Shown here: positions 7,455-15,620 of the stretch, piece by piece
Layout of the letters: each line of letters begins with the position of its first letter
Position numbering within the stretch: position 1 is the stretch's first letter
Source: an uncultured Eubacteriales bacterium
GTDB lineage: Bacteria > Bacillota > Clostridia > Christensenellales > QALW01
Direction: 5' to 3'
Length of the DNA: 39,004 nt
NCBI GenBank assembly: GCA_900547955.1
Contig: URIR01000016.1
Location: forward strand, 1-39,004
Position numbers and translations under genes: made by a program
Notes under the pieces: model-generated
Seen by the model: the letters and a program-made list of their open reading frames with translations, nothing else
Database searches by the model: none
Told to the model about the DNA's origin: nothing

Positions 7455-7527
7455 CTGCCGGTAGAGCGGTATAAATCAATATCTACCGTCGGTTTTTAAA
7501 CGGTATACCTGCAATTCAGCGCGGTAG
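7455..7527. repeat. Cluster of CGGTAG / CGGTAT boxes in both orientations
   Basis: Within about 73 bp I see CGGTAG at 7460-7465 and 7522-7527, CGGTAT at 7467-7472 and 7501-7506, and the inverted copy CTACCG at 7482-7487; GGTATACC at 7502-7509 is itself palindromic. The last box abuts the -35 of the degV promoter. This is the arrangement expected of a multi-site operator for a dimeric regulator, the obvious candidate being the adjacent HTH protein. Confidence 0.5.
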
Positions 7528-7528
7528 G

Positions 7529-7557
7529 TTGAACTGTAAATGCAGATTAAATATAAT
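7529..7557 (+). promoter_or_regulatory. Sigma-A promoter of the degV-like gene
   Basis: TTGAAC (7529-7534) and TATAAT (7552-7557) are separated by exactly 17 nt. The predicted start is about 7564. Confidence 0.8.
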
Positions 7558-7563
7558 TATAGC

Positions 7564-7592
7564 ACAAGCCTGAATATTTAGCTTGTTTTTTT
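7564..7592 (+). terminator. Terminator-like hairpin at the extreme 5' end of the degV transcript
   Basis: ACAAGC (7564-7569) pairs with GCTTGT (7581-7586) and is followed by an unbroken T-run to 7592. It starts at the predicted transcription start, so it would be a 5'-terminal stem-loop, either an early attenuator or an RNA-protecting cap structure. The stem is only 6 bp. Confidence 0.45.
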
Positions 7593-7609
7593 ATGTCAGG
7601 GAGGGAATT

Positions 7610-8488
7610 ATGAGTTTTTCAATTATTACGGATACTTCTGCAAACTTGCCTACGCCATGGCTGACCGAAAATAATGTAACGGCGGTACCCTTTTCATATT
7701 CAATAGAGGGAGAAGAGTTTGTCTGCACTAATACTGCGCAGTTTAACGCCGGGGAATTTTATAAATATCTTAAGGATGGAATAAAGGTAACTACCTCTCA
7801 GATAAATCCTCAAAGATATATTGATTATATGGAGCCTGCTCTGAAGGAGGGTAAGGATATTTTATATATAGGTATGTCGTCGGGAGTAAGCGGCTCCTTT
7901 TGTTCGGCTCAGACTGCCCGTGAGCAGCTTTTAAAAGAATATCCCCAGAGACGTATAAGACTGGTAGACAGTCTGGGTGCTTCCCTGGGAGAAGGGCTGC
8001 TGGTATTAATGGCGGCTGCTTGCCGGAAGGAAGCGATGAGCCTGGGTCAAACGGCCGACTTTTTGTTAAAGCGCCGCCAGTATATTCGTCAGGTGTTTAC
8101 CGTGGATGATTTGATGTTCTTGCGCAGAGGAGGAAGGCTTTCCAATGCGGGCGCGCTAGTGGGGACCATTTTGGGAATTAAGCCGCTTTTAAAGGGAAAT
8201 GAGGCGGGGAGAATTGTTTCTTTTGCTCGGGTTAGAGGACGCAAGGGGGTCATAGCAGCTTTGGCAGGGGAGTATGAGCGCTTGTCAGATGGCGGAGGAC
8301 GGACGGTTGGAATTTCTCATGCCGGATGTCCTGAGGACGCGCAGCGCTTGGCCCGCCTTATTCTTGAAGGCGGAAATCCGCCTGCAGAGCTTATGATTGT
8401 AGAGCATGAGCCTGTTACGGGCTCGTATCTTGGGCCTGGAGCGTTGGCGCTTTATTACGAGGGAGATGAAAGCGTGCGTCTAAAATAA
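7610..8488 (+). CDS. DegV family protein (FakB-like fatty-acid-binding protein)
   Basis: This 292-residue protein belongs to the DegV (EDD-fold) family, whose characterised members (FakB) bind a fatty acid and present it to the kinase FakA. The N-terminal motif IITDTSANLP is at residues 5-14, GMSSGVSGSF binds the carboxylate in the family, and VDDLMFLRRGGRLSN and GIKPLL are the usual central motifs. The ATG at 7610 follows GGGAGGGA; the upstream in-frame TTG at 7583 lies inside the leader hairpin. No full-length fakA is present in the window, although an isolated FakA-like segment is encoded at 1861-2112. Confidence 0.93.
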   Translation: MSFSIITDTSANLPTPWLTENNVTAVPFSYSIEGEEFVCTNTAQFNAGEFYKYLKDGIKVTTSQINPQRYIDYMEPALKEGKDILYIGMSSGVSGSFCSAQTAREQLLKEYPQRRIRLVDSLGASLGEGLLVLMAAACRKEAMSLGQTADFLLKRRQYIRQVFTVDDLMFLRRGGRLSNAGALVGTILGIKPLLKGNEAGRIVSFARVRGRKGVIAALAGEYERLSDGGGRTVGISHAGCPEDAQRLARLILEGGNPPAELMIVEHEPVTGSYLGPGALALYYEGDESVRLK

Positions 8489-8561
8489 GTTCGGCCTATA
8501 TAAAATTGCTGAAACAAAGGCGGGGAAGCTTTAAGCGCTTTTCGCAGAATATAAATAAGCA

Positions 8562-8591
8562 AAGTCCGCGCCCTTATAAGGGCGCGGACTT
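8562..8591. terminator. Perfect 30-bp palindrome, shared terminator
   Basis: AAGTCCGCGCCCTTA (8562-8576) is followed at once by its exact reverse complement (8577-8591). On the minus strand it leads into TTTGCTTATTTAT, giving a good terminator for the kinase gene; on the plus strand the following U-tract is poor, so it would end degV transcription less efficiently. Confidence 0.8.
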
Positions 8592-8645
8592 CGGATTTGG
8601 ATTGCGGCGCCCGTCATCAGACGCCCTTTATAATTGTGCGAAAGC

Positions 8646-9545
8646 CTATATATGCTTCGTATTATTTAAAAAAACTCCTTTATACCAGGCCGGAACAGGA
8701 TTGGTCATATCGTCATACCAATCCAGCACGTCTTTCGCTTGGTTTAACATTACTTTAATCTGCTCATCGCCAAAAGGAAGCGCCCAAGGCAGGGAAGATA
8801 AGGCGTTGCTGCTTATATAAAGCGCTAGAAGCTCTCAGAACTCCGTGGGCACAGTATTATAAAAATATCCGTTTACCATTCCCGTTGCAAACAGGGGAGC
8901 GGCTTGAGCGTCCCATACAATACGATTAAATTCTTCCCAGGGGTCTCCGAAATCATTTCTATTAAAGTCGATTATGTAGAGCTGCTTATTACTGCCTATT
9001 ATCATGTTGCCGATATGATAATCTCCATGCTGATAAGTTCTGGGACGACCTTTGAGCAAGTGTCTATGCGAATTAATGTATTCAATAAACGTTTGCCCAT
9101 TTTCATATTTAATAGGACATTCCATATACATCTTGATTTTGCGGTCTGCTTTACGATTGAAATAAACCTCCCAATCTTCTATTCCGGCAGGAGCGGGAAT
9201 CTTATGAATCTCCTTTAGAATTTTTCCAGCTTCAAAACCGTAAAAATATTGTTCCTCACTCGTTAAATTATGTATTTTTTCTACAGCATCGACGCCGTCT
9301 ATCCAGGTTTGAATAGAATAAACTCCCTGTTCGGATATGCCAAACTCTAAAGGCTTGCACATTGGCACATCCAGAGCCGCTACCTGGCTCATAAGCTCGT
9401 ATTCGCTTTTTTTTCGTTCATATTGTTGGATGGGAGAAATGCGAAGCAGGAATTTATTTCCCTGCTCGTCAGCAACGAAGTATTTTTTATCTTCTGACCA
9501 GCCTTTATCTATTAGCTGCTGTGTGATAAACTTATGCCGAAGCAT
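8646..9545 (-). pseudogene. APH-family phosphotransferase interrupted by one in-frame TGA
   Basis: The intact part (residues 1-236) is an aminoglycoside phosphotransferase/choline-kinase-fold protein: the catalytic loop HGDYHIGNM is at 173-181 and the metal-binding IIDFNRNDFGDPW at 191-203. Translation would stop at TGA 8835-8837, straight after VNGYFYNTVPTEF. The same frame continues without a further stop for 62 codons (ELLALYISSNALSSLPWA, then PFGDEQIK, then VLDWYDDMTNPVPAWY) to TAG at 8646. This tail is what I expect at the C-terminus of full-length relatives, where a tryptophan typically occupies the TGA position. TGA ends several other genes here, so a TGG-to-TGA nonsense mutation is likeliest. 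The ATG at 9545 follows AGAGG. The natural substrate is unknown; resistance cannot be inferred. Confidence 0.8.
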
Positions 9546-9584
9546 AGCTCTTAACCTCTTAACTTTATCCGTTTTTGAGAAATA

Positions 9585-9614
9585 ATTATATCATATGACT
9601 TTATCGTCGGTCAA
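9585..9614 (-). promoter_or_regulatory. Sigma-A promoter of the APH-family gene
   Basis: On the minus strand TTGACC (9609-9614) and TATAAT (9585-9590) are 18 nt apart, about 40 nt upstream of the start codon. A good promoter remains in front of the interrupted gene. Confidence 0.7.
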
Positions 9615-9714
9615 CAGGGCTAATATGGCTGTAAATGTTCTGCTTTGCGCGTCTGCTTACTAACATTGCTTCATATTAGGCCGGCGTTCTTCTGTTTGCC
9701 GTTTTAAAAACAGG

Positions 9715-9743
9715 TTGCGCGCAGAGGAGGAATGTGTTATTAT
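9715..9743 (+). promoter_or_regulatory. Sigma-A promoter of pheST
   Basis: TTGCGC (9715-9720) and TATTAT (9738-9743) are 17 nt apart, with a TG at 9735-9736 that may partly act as an extended -10. Transcription would begin about 9750, at the start of the T-box leader. Confidence 0.7.
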
Positions 9744-9754
9744 TAATAAAAATA

Positions 9755-9990
9755 TGAATGTAAACGCTGTGAGAAAGAAAAGTAATCTGTTTCTTATGCT
9801 TTAAAGAGAGTGGCGCAAATGGTGGAAGCGCTTAAGCGGGAAAGAGGTGAAGTTCGCTTTGGAGCGGCCCTGTTGAAAATACGCAGTAGGCGGGGACGGC
9901 AATTAAACCGTTATTTGTATTAAGGCTCTTTATCTGAGAGTAAATTAGGGTGGTACCGCGGTCTTTCGTCCCTTGGCGAAAGATTTTTTT
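9755..9990 (+). promoter_or_regulatory. T-box leader specific for tRNA-Phe
   Basis: The T-box sequence AGGGTGGTACCGCGG is at 9947-9961, with the TGGT bulge (9951-9954) that pairs with the ACCA end of uncharged tRNA. Stem I features include GAGAAAGAAAAGTAA and the AGAGAG...TGGTGGAA apical region. The specifier is read as TTC (9853-9855) in GGTGAAGTTCGCTTTGGAGC, matching phenylalanine. The terminator stem TCTTTCG (9962-9968) / CGAAAGA (9977-9983) is followed by TTTTTTTATTTTT. Uncharged tRNA-Phe should stabilise the antiterminator and switch on pheST. Confidence 0.95.
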
Positions 9991-10020
9991 ATTTTTCAGA
10001 AAAAAGAAGGAGGAATTTTA

Positions 10021-11040
10021 ATGGACAGGAACGACCAGATAAGAGAAGAGGCGCTTAAAGAAATAGAAAGCGCCGCTCAGCCTAGGGCGCTGGATGAGCT
10101 TAAGGTGAAATATATTGGGAAAAAGGGCAGGCTGACTGAGCTTTCCCGTATGATGGGGTCTATTATGCCTGAAGAGCGTCCCGCTTTCGGACAGAAATTG
10201 AATCAGCTCCGCAAACAGCTTGAAGAGGCGTTTGAAAGAAAGGAGAAAGAGATTAAGGCCAGGCTGCTGGCTGAACGGCTGGAAAGTGAGCGCATAGACG
10301 TTACTATTCCGGCGCCCCCTGTTCAAAGGGGCAGCATGCATCCTCTTAATATTGTGCGCAACGAGCTTATAGATATATTTGTGCGCATGGGCTTTGATGT
10401 TGCCGAGGGGCCGGAGGTTGAAACTGATTATTACAATTTTCAGGCGCTGAATATACCTAAGGACCATCCTGCGCGGGATATGCAGGACACCTTTTACATT
10501 ACTGAAAGCCTGCTTTTAAGGTCTCAGACCTCGGCTATGCAGATACGCACTATGGAAAAGCAAAAGCCCCCGATAAGGATTATTTGTCCCGGCCGCGTTT
10601 TCAGGGCGGATGAGGCTGACGCTACTCATTCTCCCATATTCCATCAGCTTGAAGGACTGGTGGTGGATAAAGGAATAACTATGTGCGACCTTAAGGGTAC
10701 GCTGGATGTTTTTGCACGGGAGGTTTACGGCTCTAAAACGCAAACCAAGCTGCGGCCTTCATATTTTCCATTTACCGAGCCCAGCGTGGAAGTGGACGTT
10801 ACCTGTAGCGAATGCAACGGCAAGGGCTGCAGGGTATGCAAGGGCAGCGGCTGGGTGGAAATATTGGGAGCGGGCATGGTCAATCCTAAGGTTTTGATTG
10901 GCTGCGGCATAGACCCAAAGGTATATTCGGGCTTTGCTTTTGGCTTGGGTATGGATAGAATTGCGCTTACCCGGTACAAAATATCCGATATGCGTATTAT
11001 GTTTGAAAACGACGTGCGTTTTCTGGAACAATTCAAATAA
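10021..11040 (+). CDS. pheS: Phenylalanine--tRNA ligase alpha subunit
   Basis: 339 residues, normal for the bacterial alpha subunit, which carries the class II catalytic core of the alpha2-beta2 enzyme. The N-terminal coiled coil is roughly residues 1-90, followed by the catalytic domain with HPLNIVRNELIDIF, FRADEADATHSPIFHQ (motif 2 region) and FAFGLGMDRIALTRY (motif 3). A cysteine-rich loop CSECNGKGCRVCKGSG precedes the last motif, as in many bacterial PheS. The ATG at 10021 follows GGAGG; the in-frame start at 9973 lies inside the T-box terminator and is rejected. pheT follows 18 nt downstream. Confidence 0.98.
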   Translation: MDRNDQIREEALKEIESAAQPRALDELKVKYIGKKGRLTELSRMMGSIMPEERPAFGQKLNQLRKQLEEAFERKEKEIKARLLAERLESERIDVTIPAPPVQRGSMHPLNIVRNELIDIFVRMGFDVAEGPEVETDYYNFQALNIPKDHPARDMQDTFYITESLLLRSQTSAMQIRTMEKQKPPIRIICPGRVFRADEADATHSPIFHQLEGLVVDKGITMCDLKGTLDVFAREVYGSKTQTKLRPSYFPFTEPSVEVDVTCSECNGKGCRVCKGSGWVEILGAGMVNPKVLIGCGIDPKVYSGFAFGLGMDRIALTRYKISDMRIMFENDVRFLEQFK

Positions 11041-11058
11041 GGGGAAGGGAGAAAAGAT

Positions 11059-13440
11059 ATGAAAGTATCCGTAAGCTGGCTCAGGCAATATGTAGATATA
11101 GATGTAACGCCTCAGGAATTGTGCGATAAAATGACTATGGCGGGCTTTGAAATAGAAGAAATGCAGGATTTGTCCCAGAGCATGAAAAACATTGTAGTGG
11201 GGCGCATTGAAAAATTGGAAAAGCATCCTGACGCGGACAAGCTTAAGATATGCCAGGTGAATACAGGAAATAATCTGGTGCAGATAGTAACGGGCGCCGA
11301 TAACGTTTTTGAAGGCGCGCTTGTACCCGCGGCGCTTGACGGTTCCTTGCTTCCTACCGGCCAGACGATAAAAAGCGGCAAGCTGCGCGGTGTGATTTCA
11401 GACGGCATGCTTTGCTCGGGCGAAGAGCTTATGCTCTCTGAGGAGGATTATCCTGGAGCGGGCGTATATGGAATATTAATTCTCAGGCAGGATAGCGTTA
11501 TAGGCGCGGATATGAGAGACGTGCTGGGGAGGAACGACTGCATTATTGATTTTAAGGTAACTCCCAATCGGCCCGACTGCCTTTGTGCGCTGGGCATTGC
11601 GCGGGAAATAGCGGTAATGCTTAATAAGCCGTTTAAAAAGCCGGAGGTTTCAGGTGTAGCTAAGGGCGGCGAGATAGATAATTTTGCCCAGGTTGAGGTC
11701 AGGGACCAGGAGCTTTGTCCGCGCTATATGGCCAGGGGAGTGCGTAATGTTAGAATAGAGCCGTCGCCCAAATGGATGCAGGAGCGGCTTATTGCCGCCG
11801 GTATGCGGCCTATATCCAATATAGTGGATATAACGAATTACGTTATGCTGGAAACAGGCCAGCCTATGCATGCCTTTGATATGAGGGATGTTAACGGCAG
11901 AAAGATTATTGTCAGACGGGCCCAGGACGGCGAAAAGCTTATAACGCTGGATAAAAAGGAGCATGAGCTTTTAAACAGTATGCTGGTAATAGCGGACGGT
12001 AAGCGCGCTGTTGGCTTAGCCGGCATAATGGGCGGCCTTAACAGCGAGATTAAGCCGGATACTAACGAGATACTTTTTGAATGCGCTAAATTTAAACGGG
12101 ACAGCGTGCGGCGTACAGCACGGGCGCTGGGTATACGCACAGAGGCCAGCTCGCGCTATGAAAAGGGCATAGATATAGATAACGTGGAGTATGCGATTAA
12201 CCGCGCGATAGATTTGGTTAAGGAGCTTAATGCAGGAGAGGTAATAGAGGGGGCCGTTGACGTATGCGTGCCTTTTGAAAAGACTCGTTCGCTCAGCGTT
12301 AATCCCTCTAGGATTAACGCGCTGCTGGGCATAGAAATACCTGTTGGCCAGATGAAGCGCATACTTGAAGCCTTGGAAATATCCGTTCAAGAGGATGGGG
12401 AATTGCTGAAGCTTACAATTCCCTCCTTTAGGGAGGATATAGAGAGCGAAGCGGATATAGCGGAGGAAATAATAAGGATTTACGGCTATGAGCATATAAA
12501 GGCTACTCCCCTAAGAGGAGATATAGTGTTGGGCAGGCGTCCGGAGAATATGCTGCGGGACGAGCGCATAAAGGGCAGGCTGATTGCGGACGGATACCGG
12601 GAAATTGTTACTTATTCCTTTGTTTCTCCCAGGGTTTATGATATGCTCAGGCTGCCGGCTGAGGATTTTAGAAGGAACGCTGTGCCTCTTATAAATTCTT
12701 TGGGCGAAGATTACAGCCTTATGCGCACTCAGCTCTATCACAGCATGCTTACGGTAATTTCAACCAATTATAACCGCAGCGTTGAGCAGGCCCGGCTGTT
12801 TGAAATATCCATGCTGCATTTTCCCAAGGAAACTCCGATAGTAAATCAGCCGGAGGAAAAGGCGCATATAGCTTTAGGAGCTTATGGCGACGTGGATTTC
12901 TTTGGGCTTAAGAGCGCGGTGGAGGGCGTTATGGAAACGTTAAATGTAAGCGCTGATTACAGGCCTTCCAATCAACCGTTTATGCATCCTGGACGTCAGG
13001 CCGAAATAATAGTCCAGGGTAAGAAGGTGGGACATATAGGAGAAATACACCCGCTTGTGCTGGAGGATTATTCAATAGACCAGCCGGTTGTCTGCGCTCA
13101 GATTTGTTTGGACGATATAATAGTTTCAAATAAAACCGTTATTTACAAGCCTCTTTCCAAATATCCGGCCGTTCAAAGGGATTTGGCCGTAGTGGTAGAG
13201 GAAAAAGTATGCGCGGGCGACCTTATAAAGGGTATAAAGAACGCGGGAGGCGGATTTCTTAAGAGCGTCGAGCTTTTTGATATTTATCGTTCGCCGCTGC
13301 TGGGAGCAGATAAAAAGAGCATGGCCTTTTCTCTGCTGTTCCGTTCGGACGACAGGACATTAACCGTGGAAGAGGTCGCAAAAGCTTTTGATAAGATTGT
13401 GAGGGCGCTTGAATATAAATTCGGCGCTAAGCTGAGATAA
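11059..13440 (+). CDS. pheT: Phenylalanine--tRNA ligase beta subunit
   Basis: 793 residues, the usual length. Domain order: N-terminal module MKVSVSWLRQYVDI, the tRNA-binding OB fold at about 39-150 (VVGRIEKLEKHPDADKLKIC), the B3/B4 editing domain at about 210-390 (including ITNYVMLETGQPMHAFD), B5 at about 400-470, the catalytic-like core, and the FDX-ACB domain at the C-terminus (YKPLSKYPAVQRDLAVVV). It binds tRNA-Phe and edits mischarged tyrosine. It is co-transcribed with pheS from the T-box leader and followed by a strong terminator. Confidence 0.98.
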   Translation: MKVSVSWLRQYVDIDVTPQELCDKMTMAGFEIEEMQDLSQSMKNIVVGRIEKLEKHPDADKLKICQVNTGNNLVQIVTGADNVFEGALVPAALDGSLLPTGQTIKSGKLRGVISDGMLCSGEELMLSEEDYPGAGVYGILILRQDSVIGADMRDVLGRNDCIIDFKVTPNRPDCLCALGIAREIAVMLNKPFKKPEVSGVAKGGEIDNFAQVEVRDQELCPRYMARGVRNVRIEPSPKWMQERLIAAGMRPISNIVDITNYVMLETGQPMHAFDMRDVNGRKIIVRRAQDGEKLITLDKKEHELLNSMLVIADGKRAVGLAGIMGGLNSEIKPDTNEILFECAKFKRDSVRRTARALGIRTEASSRYEKGIDIDNVEYAINRAIDLVKELNAGEVIEGAVDVCVPFEKTRSLSVNPSRINALLGIEIPVGQMKRILEALEISVQEDGELLKLTIPSFREDIESEADIAEEIIRIYGYEHIKATPLRGDIVLGRRPENMLRDERIKGRLIADGYREIVTYSFVSPRVYDMLRLPAEDFRRNAVPLINSLGEDYSLMRTQLYHSMLTVISTNYNRSVEQARLFEISMLHFPKETPIVNQPEEKAHIALGAYGDVDFFGLKSAVEGVMETLNVSADYRPSNQPFMHPGRQAEIIVQGKKVGHIGEIHPLVLEDYSIDQPVVCAQICLDDIIVSNKTVIYKPLSKYPAVQRDLAVVVEEKVCAGDLIKGIKNAGGGFLKSVELFDIYRSPLLGADKKSMAFSLLFRSDDRTLTVEEVAKAFDKIVRALEYKFGAKLR

Positions 13441-13456
13441 AGCGGTGTTTTATTTT

Positions 13457-13498
13457 AAACGCGCGGGCAAGGCCTTAATTGCCCGCGCGTTTTGCTTT
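13457..13498 (+). terminator. Terminator of pheST
   Basis: AAACGCGCGGGCAA (13457-13470) pairs perfectly with TTGCCCGCGCGTTT (13479-13492) and is followed by TTGCTTTTG. It lies 17 nt past the pheT stop codon. Confidence 0.9.
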
Positions 13499-13545
13499 TG
13501 CACGCATTAACGGCGCATTATCGCCCTATTTTAAAGGGTATTTAA

Positions 13546-13575
13546 TTGACACCTTGCTTTCTGATATGGTATATT
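13546..13575 (+). promoter_or_regulatory. Sigma-A promoter of lysA
   Basis: A consensus TTGACA (13546-13551) is followed after 18 nt by TATATT (13570-13575). Only about 25 nt separate the predicted start from the lysA ATG, so there is no room for a riboswitch. Confidence 0.75.
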
Positions 13576-13604
13576 ATCTAATAAACAAAAAAGGACATAC
13601 GGCA

Positions 13605-14924
13605 ATGGAATTAAAGGATAGAATTGAAATAAAAAACGGTCGTTTGGCGGTGGCGGGCTGCGATTGCGTCGAGCTTGCAAGGGAATACGGTACTCCTTTA
13701 TACGTTATGGATGAAGAACGCATAAGGGCTAACTGTAGTGCGCTAGTGGTCGCAATGAAAAAATATGCGCCCGGCGGAAGGGTCATGTATGCTTCTAAGG
13801 CCTTTATGAATAAGGCGATGTGCCTTATTGCAGCGGGCGAGGGGCTGGGGCTGGACGTAGTTTCGGGCGGCGAATTGTATACCGCTCTGGAGGCGGGCGT
13901 TCCTGGCGTAATTATTGAAATGCACGGCAATAATAAGACCTATGATGAAATAAAGATGGCTATTAATGCTCGGGTCAGCCGGATAATAATAGACGGTTTT
14001 GATGAAATAGAGCGTATAGAAAAAGCGGCTGCGGAGCTAGGCGCGAAAAGGATACCCGTGCTTATACGCATAAGGCCCGGAATAGAGGCGCATACGCATC
14101 AGGCTGTGCAGACGGCCAATTTAGACTGTAAATTCGGTTTTAATATGGCGTCGGGTGAAGCCATGAAGGCGGCGCGCCTGCTTATGGAAAGGGATACCTT
14201 TGATTTTAAAGGCATACACTGTCATATAGGCTCTCAGATATTTGAAATCCCGCCGTTTGAAGTGCTGATAGGGCATTTTATGGGCTTTGCTACGCAGCTT
14301 CGTGACGAAACTGGCTATATTATAGAGGATTTTAACTGCGGAGGCGGCTTTGGAGTCAGATATGTTTCTTCGGACGATCCTAAAAAGCCGGCGCTTTATA
14401 TACAGCATATTGCTGAGGCTCTGAATAATATATGCGCCCGGCATTCCTATCCTGTTCCGCGCATTACTGTTGAACCGGGCAGGAGCATAGTGGCTGAGGC
14501 CGGATATACGCTTTATACCGTAGGAGGAGTTAAGGAAATACCGGGAGTACGAACATATGTTTCTGTGGACGGAGGTATGTTTGATAATCCGCGCTGCGCT
14601 TTATACGGTTCGGAATATACGGTAGTCAGCGCGCAGCGGCCGGATGCTCCGCATACGCGCGAGGTGACTATAGCCGGGAAATGCTGTGAATCGGGCGACC
14701 TTATAACTGAGCATGCGTTTTTGCCGCAGGATATAAAGAGCGGAGAGCTTATTGCCGTTTTAACTACGGGAGCGTATAATTATTCTATGGCCAGCAATTA
14801 TAACCGCAATACCGTACCCGCTGTTGTTCTGGCGAATAACGGTCATGCCTGCGTGATTGTAAGGCGGGAATCGTATGAGGATTTGGTTTCGCGGGATATT
14901 GTGCCTGAGCAACTGGCTAAATAA
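13605..14924 (+). CDS. lysA: Diaminopimelate decarboxylase
   Basis: 439 residues, fold-type III PLP enzyme catalysing the last step of lysine synthesis from meso-diaminopimelate. The PLP lysine is K65 in VMYASKAFMNKA; other motifs are GFNMASGE, GIHCHIGSQIF, the phosphate-binding CGGGFGVRY, EPGRSIVAEAG, the catalytic cysteine region GKCCESGDLI, and GAYNYSMASNYN near the end. The ATG at 13605 follows AAGGA. Upstream in-frame codons overlap the pheT terminator and the promoter, so a longer start is excluded. Unlike asd-dapA-dapB it has no lysine riboswitch. The M50 protease gene follows after 12 nt. Confidence 0.97.
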   Translation: MELKDRIEIKNGRLAVAGCDCVELAREYGTPLYVMDEERIRANCSALVVAMKKYAPGGRVMYASKAFMNKAMCLIAAGEGLGLDVVSGGELYTALEAGVPGVIIEMHGNNKTYDEIKMAINARVSRIIIDGFDEIERIEKAAAELGAKRIPVLIRIRPGIEAHTHQAVQTANLDCKFGFNMASGEAMKAARLLMERDTFDFKGIHCHIGSQIFEIPPFEVLIGHFMGFATQLRDETGYIIEDFNCGGGFGVRYVSSDDPKKPALYIQHIAEALNNICARHSYPVPRITVEPGRSIVAEAGYTLYTVGGVKEIPGVRTYVSVDGGMFDNPRCALYGSEYTVVSAQRPDAPHTREVTIAGKCCESGDLITEHAFLPQDIKSGELIAVLTTGAYNYSMASNYNRNTVPAVVLANNGHACVIVRRESYEDLVSRDIVPEQLAK

Positions 14925-14936
14925 TCGGAGGTCATA

Positions 14937-15617
14937 ATGCTTTTTAATTTAATTAGAGGAAATTTTTCTCTGGAGACGCTGCTTTCCCTGCTTATATGTC
15001 TGCCTTTTTTGATGCTCTCCCTTTCGGTGCATGAGTATGCGCATGCCTTTGCCGCGCATAAGCAGGGAGATGATTATGCGCGGGTAATGGGCAGAATGAC
15101 CATTAATCCTTTAAAGCATCTGGACCCGCTGGGGTTTTTAATGCTTGTGCTGGTAGGCTTTGGCTGGGCTAAGCCCGTTCCTATAGTGCCGTCTAATTTT
15201 AAAAACGGCCGCAAAAGTATGATTATAGTGTCCATTGCAGGGGTTTTGGCTAATATTTTAATGGCGTTTATCGCTATAAATCTGCTTTATTTTTTAAATT
15301 ATACCTGCGGTCTATATTTCTTCGGCGGGCCGTCTGTTTGGGAATTTGTTTTTACGACTGTGTTTAATTATTTTATAACGGTCAATATTGCGCTGTGCGT
15401 ATTTAACCTTATACCCTTGCCGCCGCTGGACGGATATAAAGTAATTAGGGAAATTTTTTATGGCTTCAGAACCAGAAATATATTTGATTTTCTTGACCGA
15501 TACGGAAACATGCTGTTGATAGTGCTGATACTTTTTGGGGGTACCTCGGGAATAATTTCTCAGATAAGCTACTTTATTTTATCAGCGATGGACGGGTTAT
15601 GCCGTTTAATATATTGA
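14937..15617 (+). CDS. Site-2 protease family protein (peptidase M50)
   Basis: A 226-residue integral membrane zinc metalloprotease. The zinc-binding motif HEYAH is at 32-36 in the first hydrophobic helix, and the third ligand is D165 in NLIPLPPLDGYKV. About five membrane segments are visible. It is the short YwhC-like form without a PDZ domain and is distinct from SpoIVFB, which usually carries a CBS domain. The ATG follows GGAGG. It sits 12 nt after lysA and 3 nt before scpA, an arrangement (M50-scpA-scpB) common in Firmicutes. The substrate is unknown. Confidence 0.92.
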   Translation: MLFNLIRGNFSLETLLSLLICLPFLMLSLSVHEYAHAFAAHKQGDDYARVMGRMTINPLKHLDPLGFLMLVLVGFGWAKPVPIVPSNFKNGRKSMIIVSIAGVLANILMAFIAINLLYFLNYTCGLYFFGGPSVWEFVFTTVFNYFITVNIALCVFNLIPLPPLDGYKVIREIFYGFRTRNIFDFLDRYGNMLLIVLILFGGTSGIISQISYFILSAMDGLCRLIY

Positions 15618-15620
15618 TTT

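Noticed and set aside
8506..8820. Plus-strand 104-codon open frame after degV
   Set aside because: It reads through a perfect terminator palindrome and lies antisense to the C-terminal coding part of the interrupted APH-family gene. The sequence resembles no protein family and there is no ribosome-binding site.
8835..8837. TGA as a sense codon for Trp (alternative genetic code)
   Set aside because: TGA ends several clearly bounded genes here (the M50 protease gene, scpA, ctsR, polC, the peptidoglycan-binding protein, the DUF4846 gene), and Trp is coded by TGG throughout.
8646..9545. Calling the APH-family gene an antibiotic resistance gene
   Set aside because: The fold is shared by many kinases of unrelated substrates, the gene is interrupted, and nothing nearby suggests a resistance cassette.
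10018..13930. Several long minus-strand open frames opposite pheS, pheT and lysA
   Set aside because: They are shadows of well-identified plus-strand genes, without ribosome-binding sites or recognisable families.
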